Source: G963556115 sp963677015 (lineage in GTDB: Bacteria > Planctomycetota > SZUA-567). Taken from it: a DNA stretch of 64,000 bases. The DNA is taken from contig OY781533.1 of the NCBI GenBank assembly GCA_963677015.1, positions 558,001-622,000 on the forward strand, in the 5' to 3' direction. The notes beneath the pieces were generated by a model. That model made no database searches. It had not been told where the DNA came from and was given only the letters and a program-made list of their open reading frames with translations. Positions 54,654 to 63,917 of the stretch are shown piece by piece (position 1 is the stretch's first letter; every line of letters begins with the position of its first letter). The translations under genes and the position numbers were made by a program.

Positions 54654-55658
54654 ATGAAACTTGGTTTAATTGGAGCCGGCAGAATTGGTAAGATTCATGG
54701 TCAGGTTATTATAAGCAGTATTCCGGGAGTTGAGATTGCAATGGTTTCAGATGTTTATCTGGAGGGGGCTAAAAAGTGGGCAGAGCAGAATGGTATTAGT
54801 GCAGTTACTGATGATTATAATGAGATTCTGGCAAATCCGGAGATTGAGGCGGTTTTAATCTGTTCTTCCACCGATACCCATGCAGATATAATTATTGCCA
54901 GTGCCAAAGCAGGGAAGCATATCTTCTGTGAGAAACCTATCGACTTTAACGTGGCAAAGATAAAGTTAGCTTTAGAGGAAGTTAAGAAGGCTGGGGTAAA
55001 ATTCCAGGTTGGATTCAATAGAAGATTTGATCATAATTTCAGTAGAGTTAGGGCTGCTGTCAACGATGGCAGTATTGGTGATGTTCATGTTGTAAAAGTA
55101 ACTTCACGTGACTGCTCACCTCCACCTGTTGAATATGTCAAGGTTTCCGGGGGAATCTTCCTGGATATGATGATACATGATTTTGATATGGTGCGGTTTT
55201 TGTCTGGAAGCGAGCCGGAGGAAGTATTTGCATATGGTTCAGTGCTTGTTGATGAAGGTATTGGTGCGGCCGGAGATGTTGATACGGCAATAGTCAGTAT
55301 CAAGTTTAAGAATGGCGCTTTAGGAGTTATTGATAATTCCCGGGAAGCGGTCTATGGTTATGATCAGCGAGTTGAGGTTTTTGGCAATAAAGGTGTTGTT
55401 ACAGCGGATAATGATTTCCCGACTAATATTAATATCATGACAAAGGATGCCGCTTCAGGTGTTACTCCGCTTTATTCTTGTTTTGATCGTTATGCAGAAT
55501 CGTATAAAATTGAAATTGAAGAGTTTATAAAGGCTGTTGCCAATGATCTGGAAACCCCGGTGGTTGGTAATGATGGCTTGGCCTCAGTACTTATTGGACT
55601 TGCGGCTCAGAAGTCGCTTGATGAGAGTCGTCCGGTAAAGATCTCGGAAATATGCTAA
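54654..55658 (+). CDS. iolG: Inositol 2-dehydrogenase-like oxidoreductase (Gfo/Idh/MocA)
   Basis: NAD-dependent dehydrogenase of 334 residues that would oxidise myo-inositol to 2-keto-myo-inositol, the substrate of IolE. It has the nucleotide motif GLIGAGRIG, the catalytic motif CEKPIDF and the substrate-binding His-Asp in DMMIHDFDMVRFLSG. The ATG at 54654 is used: the in-frame GTG at 54648 overlaps the AAGGAG site. The presence of iolD and iolE 5 kb away supports the inositol assignment; scyllo-inositol or another sugar is possible. Confidence 0.9.
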   Translation: MKLGLIGAGRIGKIHGQVIISSIPGVEIAMVSDVYLEGAKKWAEQNGISAVTDDYNEILANPEIEAVLICSSTDTHADIIIASAKAGKHIFCEKPIDFNVAKIKLALEEVKKAGVKFQVGFNRRFDHNFSRVRAAVNDGSIGDVHVVKVTSRDCSPPPVEYVKVSGGIFLDMMIHDFDMVRFLSGSEPEEVFAYGSVLVDEGIGAAGDVDTAIVSIKFKNGALGVIDNSREAVYGYDQRVEVFGNKGVVTADNDFPTNINIMTKDAASGVTPLYSCFDRYAESYKIEIEEFIKAVANDLETPVVGNDGLASVLIGLAAQKSLDESRPVKISEIC

Positions 55659-55668
55659 GGAGAAACTA

Positions 55669-56454
55669 ATGATTAAATCACTTTGTCTGTGGTCTTTTTT
55701 CTCTGAGTATGATTTTTATGACAGATTTGAAAAAGCGAAAGAAGCTGGATTTTCACATGTTGAATTCTCAGATTGGGATGGGAAGGATATTGGTAAAATA
55801 AAATCTATGCTCGATAAGTATGAACTAACATTAACTGGTTTTTCCGGTGATAAGGATTTGTCAATAATTGATATAGAGCATACAGAAAAATATATTGAGT
55901 ATGTTGAAAAATCAATTGAGACGGCTCATTATTTAGGATGTGATAATTTGATTATACATTCTAATGGCCTTAGCGAGAATGGTGTTGTTCTTAATGACTA
56001 TGCTGAAAAGTCATATGGTGAGAAAATGGCGGTTATGGCTGGAACTCTTGTCCGCTTGGCACCAATTGCCGAAGATGCGGGGGTAACTCTGAATTTGGAG
56101 GCATTGAATGTAGAGGTTGATCATCCAGGGTGTTTTCTGTCATCTACAAGGGATGCTGTAGCTGCCGTTACTCCGGCAATGAGTAACAATGTTAAAATAA
56201 CGTATGATATTTATCATATGCAGCTTAGTGAGGGTAAGTTGATTAATACTCTGAATGAATGCATTGAGCATATTGGTTATATTCATATTGCTGATGTACC
56301 TGGAAGAGCGGAACCGGGTACTGGTGAGATTAATTTCGATATGATTTGGAAGACTCTTCGGAAATTGAATTATAAGGGAACAATCGGATTTGAATTAATT
56401 CCTTCTGCCAGTAATGAGGTTGAGATTGCCAGTAATTTGCTGACTCTCTTTTAA
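55669..56454 (+). CDS. TIM-barrel sugar isomerase/epimerase, IolI/Hyi-like
   Basis: Xylose-isomerase-like TIM-barrel protein of 261 residues. The metal-site Glu and His appear in TLNLEALN, ITYDIYHMQ, GYIHIADVPGR and the final GFELIPS. The pattern fits hydroxypyruvate isomerase or inosose isomerase (IolI). In this operon, isomerising a keto-inositol is the likelier role. It starts 10 bp after iolG behind AAGGAG and is the last gene before a terminator. Confidence 0.82.
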   Translation: MIKSLCLWSFFSEYDFYDRFEKAKEAGFSHVEFSDWDGKDIGKIKSMLDKYELTLTGFSGDKDLSIIDIEHTEKYIEYVEKSIETAHYLGCDNLIIHSNGLSENGVVLNDYAEKSYGEKMAVMAGTLVRLAPIAEDAGVTLNLEALNVEVDHPGCFLSSTRDAVAAVTPAMSNNVKITYDIYHMQLSEGKLINTLNECIEHIGYIHIADVPGRAEPGTGEINFDMIWKTLRKLNYKGTIGFELIPSASNEVEIASNLLTLF

Positions 56455-56551
56455 CAGATTTGCTGGGTTGGCTTAGAAGTATTATATTTCTTTGTATGTC
56501 TTAGCACTCTTTGAAGTAAAAGCTGCAGAATTGCGGTATTAAAAGCTAGTA

Positions 56552-56590
56552 AATAAGCCAGCAATATTTTTGCTGGCTTATTAATTTACT
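56552..56590 (+). terminator. Terminator of the second ABC/inositol operon
   Basis: AATAAGCCAGCAA (56552-56564) pairs with TTGCTGGCTTATT (56570-56582) over 13 bp, followed by AATTT. The stem is strong and the T-run short. Confidence 0.7.
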
Positions 56591-56943
56591 GATTCTGATG
56601 TTGTTTGCAGGAATTCTTTTGAGTGCTGCTGCTGGCATGGCTCTAACTTACTAATTGAGCTCTAGGAAGCTGTTGGCTTGAAGTGTAAATGCAGTAAATA
56701 TAATACCTTGCTATTGTGACATATTATTATCTTGTTTGGTTTTAATAGTTAAAATGATTATTCTTGCTATTTTATATGAAGTGAGATGGTTTGAGTTAAG
56801 CTGATTTTAATTAATTGTTATAAACTTTTGGCAAAATCATACTTTTTGTTATATAAATAGTCTATTTGTGGGTATAATTCACAAAATATAATTAATAGTT
56901 TTAATCTTAGTTTCGTATGGTATGTTATAAAGTTGGTGAAATT
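56591..56943. other. AT-rich spacer before the YheO-family regulator
   Basis: About 350 bp with no gene. AATAGTCTATTTGTGGGTATAA-like repeats near the end may include the regulator's promoter but cannot be assigned. Confidence 0.4.
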
Positions 56944-57612
56944 ATGGAAAATATCGAAGATGAATGGGACTTTTTAAAACGCTTGACTAAAATGCTTGCC
57001 GAGCAGTTTGGTTATGATTGTGAAGTTGTTCTTCATGATTTAACTAAAGATTATGACCATACTATTGTTGCTATTGAAAATGGTCACATTACCGGGAGGC
57101 GAGTTGGAGATTGCGGCAGTAATCTGGGGCTGGAGGTGTTGCGCAATCCGTCAGTCAACGGGGATGACTATAATTATGTTACGCAGCTGCATAATGGTAA
57201 GTTGGTAAAGTCTTCAACAACTTTTCTGCGGGATTCTTCGGGAAAGGTTATCGGATCTCTCTGTATTAATTATAATATAACCGGTGTTGGTGAGATGATT
57301 GACAAGTTGCGAAATTTATCAGGGATTAACCCTTCAGCTACTGTTTCTAAATCTTCAAATAAAGAGATATTTGCCGGCAATATTAAAGAATTGCTAGAGA
57401 ATATTCTGGCTGACGTTGTTAAGAATATCGGGAAAAATCCTGAAGAAATGAATCGTAATGAGAAAAAATGCGTTATTGAAACTCTTGATAATAAAGGTGT
57501 ATTTCTAATATCGAAGTCCAGCGAACGTGTCTGTGAATTTCTCGGTATATCCAAGTTTACTCTATACAATTATCTCGATCAGGTCAGGGAAAATACAGTT
57601 GATGAAGATTAA
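56944..57612 (+). CDS. YheO-family transcriptional regulator with PAS-like domain
   Basis: Regulator of 222 residues: an N-terminal YheO-type PAS-like domain (AEQFGYDCEVVLHDLTKDYDHTIVAI, FLRDSSGKVIGSLCINYNIT) and a C-terminal helix-turn-helix (FLISKSSERVCEFLGISKFTLYNYLDQVR). The ATG at 56944 with GGTGA is preferred to the start at 56917. Relatives such as DauR control D-amino-acid catabolism. It precedes the TRAP and amidohydrolase operon and probably controls it. Confidence 0.88.
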   Translation: MENIEDEWDFLKRLTKMLAEQFGYDCEVVLHDLTKDYDHTIVAIENGHITGRRVGDCGSNLGLEVLRNPSVNGDDYNYVTQLHNGKLVKSSTTFLRDSSGKVIGSLCINYNITGVGEMIDKLRNLSGINPSATVSKSSNKEIFAGNIKELLENILADVVKNIGKNPEEMNRNEKKCVIETLDNKGVFLISKSSERVCEFLGISKFTLYNYLDQVRENTVDED

Positions 57613-57640
57613 CCCTGTATTTCCGGCTTGATACAGGGAT
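57613..57640 (+). terminator. Weak terminator after the YheO-family regulator
   Basis: CCCTGTAT (57613-57620) pairs with ATACAGGG (57631-57638), followed by ATTCCTTG. The stem begins directly after the stop codon, and the T-run is poor. Confidence 0.5.
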
Positions 57641-57759
57641 TCCTTGTCCTAAATCATATCAAATTAAATTATAAATATTCAATATTTATCAAGTCTCTAG
57701 TTGCAGTTGAGCATAAATCAAATAATAAATAATATTTTCATTAAAATCAAAAAAAAAGT

Positions 57760-57788
57760 TTGACTATAGTCGGTGTGTAGAGTAATAT
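57760..57788 (+). promoter_or_regulatory. Candidate promoter of the TRAP operon
   Basis: TTGACT (57760-57765) and TAATAT (57783-57788) are separated by exactly 17 bp. The transcript would start about 185 bp before dctP. Confidence 0.7.
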
Positions 57789-57980
57789 TCAAATAAATTT
57801 GTTGATTTTAAAGCTTCATGCAAATAATTATTCATAATTGTTGTTGGTATGTTTCGCAATTGTAGAAAATGTTTGCACGGGTGAAGAGAGTACCTGAAAA
57901 AAAGTATGAAATATTATATGTGAGCGGTTGGTAGTCGTCTATGATAGGCATGATATTTATTATAAATTATGGAGAAAACT

Positions 57981-58973
57981 ATGAAATTATTCTTGAAGGT
58001 AATGATTGCTGTAGTACTGTCTGCTTTTGCGGCAACTCAGAGTTATGCTGGTGCTAAAATATTTAGAGTTTCTGCGGGTCTTCCTGAGACTCATAATGAG
58101 GTTATAGGTCTGCGTCTGATGGAGAAGTATGTCGAGGAAAAGACTAACGGCAGATATGATGTCCAGATTTTTCCTAATAATCAGCTTGGAGATGATAAAG
58201 AAGCTATTGAGCAGATGCAGCAGGGGATTATTCAGATGTGTCCAAGTGGTACTTCCGCGCTCTCAAATTTCGACAAGAGTTTTAATCTTTTGTCCTCACC
58301 GTATCTTTTAAAAAATGCTGATGATATTAAAAGACTGCTTACCGGTAACTTTGGTAATAAACTGCTTGATACCCTTAAAAAGTCACAATTGCTGGGATTT
58401 GGCTTTGGTACTATCGGTTTTACCAATATTTCTAATAGTGTCAGACCGATTGTAAAGGCCAGTGACATTGAAGGAATAAAGCTACGTTGTGTGCAGAATG
58501 CTTTTCTACTTGATTTTTTCAATGAGGTCGGGGCTAATCCAGTACCAATGTCGTTCAGTGAGTTGTTCTCAGCAATGCAGCAAGGGGTTGTTGATGGCCA
58601 GTTTAATCCTCTTACAACAATACTAAGCAATAACTTTCAGGAGGTTCAGCCTTATATTTCATTGACTAAGGACATTGCTTCACTCGTATGCTTTGTCGTA
58701 AGCAAGCAGTATTTCGATAACCTGCCGCCTGAGGATCAGAAAATATTCGAAGAAGGTATCGCTCTTGCCAGAAATTATATGAATGACAATTGGAATACCG
58801 GGGAAAAGGAAGCTTATGAAAAATTGCTGGCTACCGGAAAAGTGCAGATTAATGATGTAGATGATTCGGTAAAAGCTGAGCTCTTTAAAAAGGGATTTAA
58901 GGTAATTGAGGAATATGGGAATAAGAGTGATCCTGAATTGTTCAAAGTGCTGAAGCAGGAAATGGGTATGTAA
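57981..58973 (+). CDS. dctP: TRAP transporter substrate-binding protein (DctP family)
   Basis: Periplasmic binding protein of 330 residues for an organic acid, exported by a signal peptide (LKVMIAVVLSAFAATQSYAGA, likely cut after SYA). It has the DctP pattern: VQIFPNNQLGDDKEAIEQMQQG, GIKLRCVQN with the carboxylate-binding Arg, and ALWD-like MSFSELFSAMQQGVVDGQFNP. The ATG at 57981 follows GGAGAAAACT. The dctQ and dctM genes follow. The ligand is presumably the acylated or hydroxy amino acid degraded by the later genes. Confidence 0.93.
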   Translation: MKLFLKVMIAVVLSAFAATQSYAGAKIFRVSAGLPETHNEVIGLRLMEKYVEEKTNGRYDVQIFPNNQLGDDKEAIEQMQQGIIQMCPSGTSALSNFDKSFNLLSSPYLLKNADDIKRLLTGNFGNKLLDTLKKSQLLGFGFGTIGFTNISNSVRPIVKASDIEGIKLRCVQNAFLLDFFNEVGANPVPMSFSELFSAMQQGVVDGQFNPLTTILSNNFQEVQPYISLTKDIASLVCFVVSKQYFDNLPPEDQKIFEEGIALARNYMNDNWNTGEKEAYEKLLATGKVQINDVDDSVKAELFKKGFKVIEEYGNKSDPELFKVLKQEMGM

Positions 58974-59112
58974 TATCTTTGTTCTTGGTCAGGTGGCTGC
59001 CTTTATGAAATTATTCTGAAGGTGATGTCAGTGACCATTCTGATGTCGATGGAAAATTTCAATTGTTTGGGGTAGTTCCGTTTTTGCGACATCTTATGTT
59101 AAGGGGAGTAAT

Positions 59113-59586
59113 ATGTTACTTAAACGGTTGGATGAAAAGATCAGTGTATTATTGCTGGTTATTTTGAGTGTTATAACCTTCCTCCAGGTGTTGTTTCGTT
59201 TTGTGTTCAATCTGCCGCTTGACTGGTCTGAAGAGTTTTCACGGTTTACATATATTATTATGGTTTATCTTTCAGCATCTTTGGCTGCGAAGGATAACTC
59301 CATGATTAAAATTGAGGTTTTGGAATTGTTGATCGGTGAAAAGGCTCGAATGGTTCGGGATAGGTTTGTTGATCTCATTTGTGCGGCATTCTCATTCTAC
59401 ATTGCATATCAGACAATTTTCATGATTCAGAATGCTTATTTTGTAGATCAGATATCTCCGGCTCTGGAAATACCAATGAGCGTAATGTATGCGTTGGAAT
59501 TGATTATGTTTGTGCTGCTTGGTGTCCGTTACATACAACGGTTCATTAATGCGTTGGGTAGAAAGTGCCTGGAGGAAGATAAGTAA
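59113..59586 (+). CDS. dctQ: TRAP transporter small membrane subunit (DctQ)
   Basis: Four-helix membrane protein of 157 residues with the family signature LDWSEEFSRFTYIIMVYLSASLA. It pairs with DctM. It starts behind GGGGAG after a 139-bp gap from dctP. Confidence 0.92.
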   Translation: MLLKRLDEKISVLLLVILSVITFLQVLFRFVFNLPLDWSEEFSRFTYIIMVYLSASLAAKDNSMIKIEVLELLIGEKARMVRDRFVDLICAAFSFYIAYQTIFMIQNAYFVDQISPALEIPMSVMYALELIMFVLLGVRYIQRFINALGRKCLEEDK

Positions 59587-59587
59587 T

Positions 59588-60871
59588 ATGACGGCTTTAA
59601 TTATTTTAATGTTTTTTCTGGGTATGGCGCTGTTGGGTATCCCTATCGCTTATTCGCTGGGTATTGCCGCACTGTTCTTTGCATATCTGATTGATATCCC
59701 AACGTCTGTTATTTCTCAGGTGACCTTTACCGGATTAAACAATTTTTCTTATATTGCGGTCCCTTTGTTTATTCTTGTAGGTAATCTGATGGAAACAGGC
59801 GGGCTTTCAAGGCGACTGGTTGCTTTTTCAGCAAGTATTTTGCTCAAATTACCGGGTAGCCTTGGCTCAATAATGGTGTTGTCATGTTCGTTTTTTGGCG
59901 CTATAAGTGGGTCTGCAAGTGCAACTACTGCGGCTATCGGCGGAATGATGATTCCTGAAATGAATAAGAAGGGGTACAGCTCCGGATATTCCGGAGCGCT
60001 TGGAGCTATCGCCGGTACTTTGGGGGCGATCATACCACCATCAGTAGTGATGATCATTTATGCGGTAGTCGCCGAGGTCTCGGTTTCTGATATGTTTATC
60101 GCCGGATTTTTACCTGGTATCTTTGTAGCGCTGGGGCTGATTCTGACGAATACTGTTTATGCGCTGGTGACTGGTGTTGATGTGGCGCATCCTGATTTAA
60201 AGATGTCATTCTCAAGTATTAAAAAGACGTTCTGGGATGCTAAATGGGCGCTGTTGTCACCAATTATAATACTTGGAGGTATCTATTCTGGTGTCTTTAC
60301 GGCTACGGAAGCGGCTGTGGTTGCAGTTGTTTATTCGTTTATTGTCGGCTTCTTTATTCATAAAGAATTGACCTGGAGTGACATAAAAGACATTCTCCTT
60401 AAAACCTGTAAGACTGTAGGTGCGGTGATATTCATTGTTCCGTTTGCTACCGCACTTGCAAGATTACTCACTATAAGTCAGACTCCTCTTACTATCGGTA
60501 ACTGGGTATTGAGTATTACACATGACCCAAGTTTAATACTTTTATTTGTGGTACTACTGGTCTTTATTACCGGGATGTTCCTCGACGCAACTCCGATAAT
60601 ATTAATCTATACGCCGTTGTTTTTGCCGATATTAAAGCAGATGCATGTCTCGCCGATACATTTTGGAATTATTATTACTCTGGGAGCTATGATAGGAGCG
60701 GTCACGCCGCCTGTTGGGGTAAACCTGTTTATCGGGCAGGGAATAGCCAAGGCTAACTCGTTATCTACTATGAAATATGCCTGTATGTTTATTGCTATTT
60801 TTATGGTGATATATGTCTGGATAGCTTTGAGCCCATGGGTGTCACATCTGTTGTTGAATCTGCTGAAATAA
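59588..60871 (+). CDS. dctM: TRAP transporter large membrane subunit (DctM)
   Basis: Sodium-driven permease of 427 residues with about twelve hydrophobic segments, including GSMSGSASAT-like AISGSASATTAAIGG and IIPPSVVMIIYAVVAEVS. The ATG at 59588 follows GGAGGAAGATAAG, and lies 1 bp after the dctQ stop; a longer frame from 59510 only overlaps dctQ. Confidence 0.94.
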   Translation: MTALIILMFFLGMALLGIPIAYSLGIAALFFAYLIDIPTSVISQVTFTGLNNFSYIAVPLFILVGNLMETGGLSRRLVAFSASILLKLPGSLGSIMVLSCSFFGAISGSASATTAAIGGMMIPEMNKKGYSSGYSGALGAIAGTLGAIIPPSVVMIIYAVVAEVSVSDMFIAGFLPGIFVALGLILTNTVYALVTGVDVAHPDLKMSFSSIKKTFWDAKWALLSPIIILGGIYSGVFTATEAAVVAVVYSFIVGFFIHKELTWSDIKDILLKTCKTVGAVIFIVPFATALARLLTISQTPLTIGNWVLSITHDPSLILLFVVLLVFITGMFLDATPIILIYTPLFLPILKQMHVSPIHFGIIITLGAMIGAVTPPVGVNLFIGQGIAKANSLSTMKYACMFIAIFMVIYVWIALSPWVSHLLLNLLK

Positions 60872-60882
60872 GGAGGTTTATG

Positions 60883-62118
60883 ATGAAAACAAAAGAAGAG
60901 TATAAGTATATTTTAAAAAACGGCCGGGTTATCGACCCTAAAAATGGTCTTGATGAGGTATGTGATGTTGCCATCGCCAAAGACGGCAGGATTGCGGAAG
61001 TGGCGGTTGAACTTCATACCGCTGACGCTGAAAGAGTGCTTGATGTGAGTGGTCTTATGGTTACTCCTGGTCTGATTGATGCTCATACACATGTATATCA
61101 TACCAGCGGGATGGCAAAGGCCTGGGCTGGGGATTACAGTATACAGCCGGATATGCACAGTTTTAAAAGTGGCGTGACAACTATGGTGGATACCGGAACT
61201 GCAGGTTGCTTTAACTTCGGTCACTTTAAAGAGACGGTAATAAACCGGGTTAAGACTAGAGTTTTGGCTCTTTTGAATATAGCTGACTATGGGATGAGTT
61301 CACTCATGGTGGAACAGTTTCCTGAGTCGAATGACGCTACTGCGTTTGATGAATGTTATAAGGCGAATAGTGATACAATCATAGGTATAAAGGTAGCACA
61401 TTATATGCATCCGGATTGGCGTGATATTGAATATGCTAAATTGGTGCAACAAAAGGCTGAAGTGCCTATTATGGTTGATTTTGGTGTTTTTAAAAAGGAA
61501 CGTCCTTTTCAGGATTTGCTGGAAAATTATCTTGAGTGTGGTGATATTGCAACACATTGCTTCAGGGGACCGGTGCCGGTGGTTGATGAAAATGAACAAA
61601 TATACCCATACCTATGGCAGGCGCGTAAAAGAGGCATAAAGTTTGACTTGGGACATGGTGCAGGAAGTTTTATCTTTAGAAATGCTGTGCCGGCGATTAA
61701 GCAGGGCTTTTATCCGGATACAATATCAACGGATCTGCATATTTTGAGTATGAATACCGCAATTGATCTACAGAGTACATTATCGAAAATTTTGTCATGT
61801 GGTGATATTTCATATTTTGATTTGTTCAGAAGCTGTACGAGTAATCCGGCTAAAGTGTATCATCGTGATGATCTTGGTAACTTGGATATCGGGGCGGAGG
61901 CTGATGTCGCTGTCTGGTCTGTCCGCCATGGGGATTTCTGTTTTGCTGATACTGCAAATGCAGCAAATTCAGGAAGCCAGCGGCTTGAGTGTGAAATGAC
62001 GTTTCGGGCGGGCGAATTGGTTTGGGATTTGAATGCGAGAGCGGCATTGCCTTATAAAGAGCTGCCGGCAGACTATGGGTATGATAAAAATAAAGAGGTC
62101 TGTGTGTTGCCGCGTTAG
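60883..62118 (+). CDS. Amidohydrolase of the COG3964 type (Atu3266/EF0837-like)
   Basis: Metal-dependent hydrolase of 411 residues in the dihydroorotase/D-aminoacylase fold. The first metal pair is in LIDAHTHVYH, the bridging Lys is likely that of IIGIKVAHYM, and a later motif reads DLGHGAGSFIF; the catalytic Asp is in STDLHI. Relatives of this subgroup hydrolyse acylated hydroxy or amino acids and often neighbour a SelA-like PLP enzyme, as here. The ATG at 60883 is 6 bp behind AGGAGG (60880 is also possible). The product probably feeds the next enzyme. Confidence 0.85.
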   Translation: MKTKEEYKYILKNGRVIDPKNGLDEVCDVAIAKDGRIAEVAVELHTADAERVLDVSGLMVTPGLIDAHTHVYHTSGMAKAWAGDYSIQPDMHSFKSGVTTMVDTGTAGCFNFGHFKETVINRVKTRVLALLNIADYGMSSLMVEQFPESNDATAFDECYKANSDTIIGIKVAHYMHPDWRDIEYAKLVQQKAEVPIMVDFGVFKKERPFQDLLENYLECGDIATHCFRGPVPVVDENEQIYPYLWQARKRGIKFDLGHGAGSFIFRNAVPAIKQGFYPDTISTDLHILSMNTAIDLQSTLSKILSCGDISYFDLFRSCTSNPAKVYHRDDLGNLDIGAEADVAVWSVRHGDFCFADTANAANSGSQRLECEMTFRAGELVWDLNARAALPYKELPADYGYDKNKEVCVLPR

Positions 62119-62151
62119 GAATTTTGAAATTAATATCATGAAAGGCGGTTT

Positions 62152-63273
62152 ATGTCAATCTATGATGACTTGGAGGTGACCAGGTTAATTAATGCAGCTG
62201 GAACCTATACTATGGTGGGTGGTTCCAGAATGAGTGCGGAAACTCTGGCGGCAATGACTGACGCAGCAAACAGTCATGTGGAAATTTCCAAATTACAAGA
62301 GGCTGTGCAAAACAAGATTGCCACGCTTACAAATAATGAAAGCAGCGCTATCTGTAATGGAGCGGATTCCGGGCTGTATCTATGCGCGGTAAGTGCAATC
62401 GGAAAGAAATATAATAAGAAAACTCGGTATCTGACTACCGGTGAAATTGTTAAATCTGAAATATTGGGTCTGGCATCTCAGCATATACCATATGACTATG
62501 TTGTAAAACAACTGGGTGCGAAGCAGGTATGGGCAGGGTATCCTAACATTCCGGACAGTATGACTGCTGAAGATCTGGCAAGCAGGATTACTCCTGATAC
62601 GGCGGCGATTTTCTATTTTATCTCTTCGCCATTCGGCATGGATACTCCCGGATCGTTGTCACTGGAAGAAACAATAGCTGTTGGCAAAAAACATAATTTG
62701 CCGGTTATTGTTGATGCGGCTGCACAACTTCCGCCGCGAGAAAATCTCTGGAAGTTTACTCAAATGGGTGCGGATGTTGCAATTTTCAGTGGCGGGAAGT
62801 ATTTACGGGGTCCGCAGTCCAGTGGTTTGATTGTGGGGAAAAGCGCTTTTATGAATATAGTTCATGAGACGAATTTTCCAAACTACGGCTTTGGCAGAAT
62901 GTTGAAAACAGGGCGTGAAGAGATTGTCGGGCTATACTCAGCTCTTGAGCAGTATATGCAGCTTGATCCTGAAGTTGAAAACAGGAGGGCGGAAGATATG
63001 ATCAGGAAAATTATTGCTGAATTTAGTTCAAGCAAGGTTTATGCTATGAAGCGAATATTCCCTAATGAAGCTGCGCAGCCAATGCCATATATACGGGTGA
63101 TGCTGAAAAATCAATACAGTTTGAGTGAGTTTGCAGCTAAGATGCGCAGCGGCAGCTCGGCTGTATTTGTAAAACCAGAGGGCAAGTACTGTTATTTAAA
63201 CCCGATGACAATATTTGATGATGAAGTGGACGTATTAATTACAAAGCTTCATGAGGTGGAAGCGGAATATTAA
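62152..63273 (+). CDS. SelA-like PLP-dependent enzyme, probable ammonia lyase
   Basis: PLP enzyme of 373 residues of the selenocysteine-synthase-like group (DgaE-type and relatives). PLP-binding features are TNNESSAICNGADSGLYL, VIVDAAAQLPPREN and the lysine in FSGGKYLRGPQSSG. It is shorter than true SelA (about 460) and lacks the SelA N-terminal domain; no selB or selC is near. Joined to an amidohydrolase and a RidA gene, the likely reaction is deamination of a hydroxy- or phospho-amino acid through an enamine intermediate. Confidence 0.85.
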   Translation: MSIYDDLEVTRLINAAGTYTMVGGSRMSAETLAAMTDAANSHVEISKLQEAVQNKIATLTNNESSAICNGADSGLYLCAVSAIGKKYNKKTRYLTTGEIVKSEILGLASQHIPYDYVVKQLGAKQVWAGYPNIPDSMTAEDLASRITPDTAAIFYFISSPFGMDTPGSLSLEETIAVGKKHNLPVIVDAAAQLPPRENLWKFTQMGADVAIFSGGKYLRGPQSSGLIVGKSAFMNIVHETNFPNYGFGRMLKTGREEIVGLYSALEQYMQLDPEVENRRAEDMIRKIIAEFSSSKVYAMKRIFPNEAAQPMPYIRVMLKNQYSLSEFAAKMRSGSSAVFVKPEGKYCYLNPMTIFDDEVDVLITKLHEVEAEY

Positions 63274-63333
63274 AAATTATTATTAATTTGTGAATTTATC
63301 CTACGTATCATTGATAAAATAGAAGGAGAAAAT

Positions 63334-63723
63334 GTGTCTGTAAAACGAGTTCCAGAAGGTGCTGTGCAGCATGTAACAGCAGGTCCTTATTCGCCGGTAT
63401 TAGAAGTGGAAGCAGATAAACTTGTGCTTATTTCAGGACAGGCTCCAATTAATATGGACGGAGAGGTTGTTGGTGACAGTATTGAAGAGCAAACCAAATT
63501 CACTATGGAAAATTGTATAAAACAGCTGTCATATGCTGGCTGTACCATTGATGACGTGTTCAAAACAAATGTATATTTGACTGATCTGAAGCTTTGGCCG
63601 CGGTTTAATGATATCTATAAGACTTATTTCAAGCAGCCTTTACCGTGTCGTACAGCGGTGCAGACTGGTTTGCTTGAGACCTTTATGGTTGAAATTGAGA
63701 TGTGGGCAGGTAAGAAAAATTAA
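63334..63723 (+). CDS. ridA: RidA-family imine deaminase
   Basis: Small protein of 129 residues that hydrolyses reactive enamine/imine products of PLP enzymes. It has the family pattern YSPVLEVEADKLVLISGQAP, KTNVYLTD and the active-site Arg in PLPCRTAVQTG. The start is GTG at 63334, 5 bp behind GGAG. An ATG overlapping it (63332) reads ATG TGT CTG TAA, only three codons in another frame. It ends the operon behind the SelA-like enzyme, the expected source of its substrate. Confidence 0.93.
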   Translation: MSVKRVPEGAVQHVTAGPYSPVLEVEADKLVLISGQAPINMDGEVVGDSIEEQTKFTMENCIKQLSYAGCTIDDVFKTNVYLTDLKLWPRFNDIYKTYFKQPLPCRTAVQTGLLETFMVEIEMWAGKKN

Positions 63724-63886
63724 GCATAAGGTTGTATTATTAAGAAGTGATTTATTTTATTATTTTGACTTTGGTATTTTGAGCTTGTTTATATTTGGAA
63801 GCAGGTGAGCATTTACATTGCTGAATAGGTTATTGTTTCTAAAAGAAGTTTAATTTAAATACAGGTTTTGAATATATATGATATAT

Positions 63887-63917
63887 AGCCAGCGAGTTAA
63901 TTCGCTGGCTGTTTTTT
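63887..63917 (+). terminator. Terminator of the TRAP/amidohydrolase operon
   Basis: AGCCAGCGA (63887-63895) pairs with TCGCTGGCT (63902-63910), followed by GTTTTTT. Confidence 0.92.

Noticed and set aside
62152..63273. True selenocysteine synthase SelA
   Set aside because: The protein is too short, lacks the SelA N-terminal domain, and is in a catabolic operon without selB, selC or selD.
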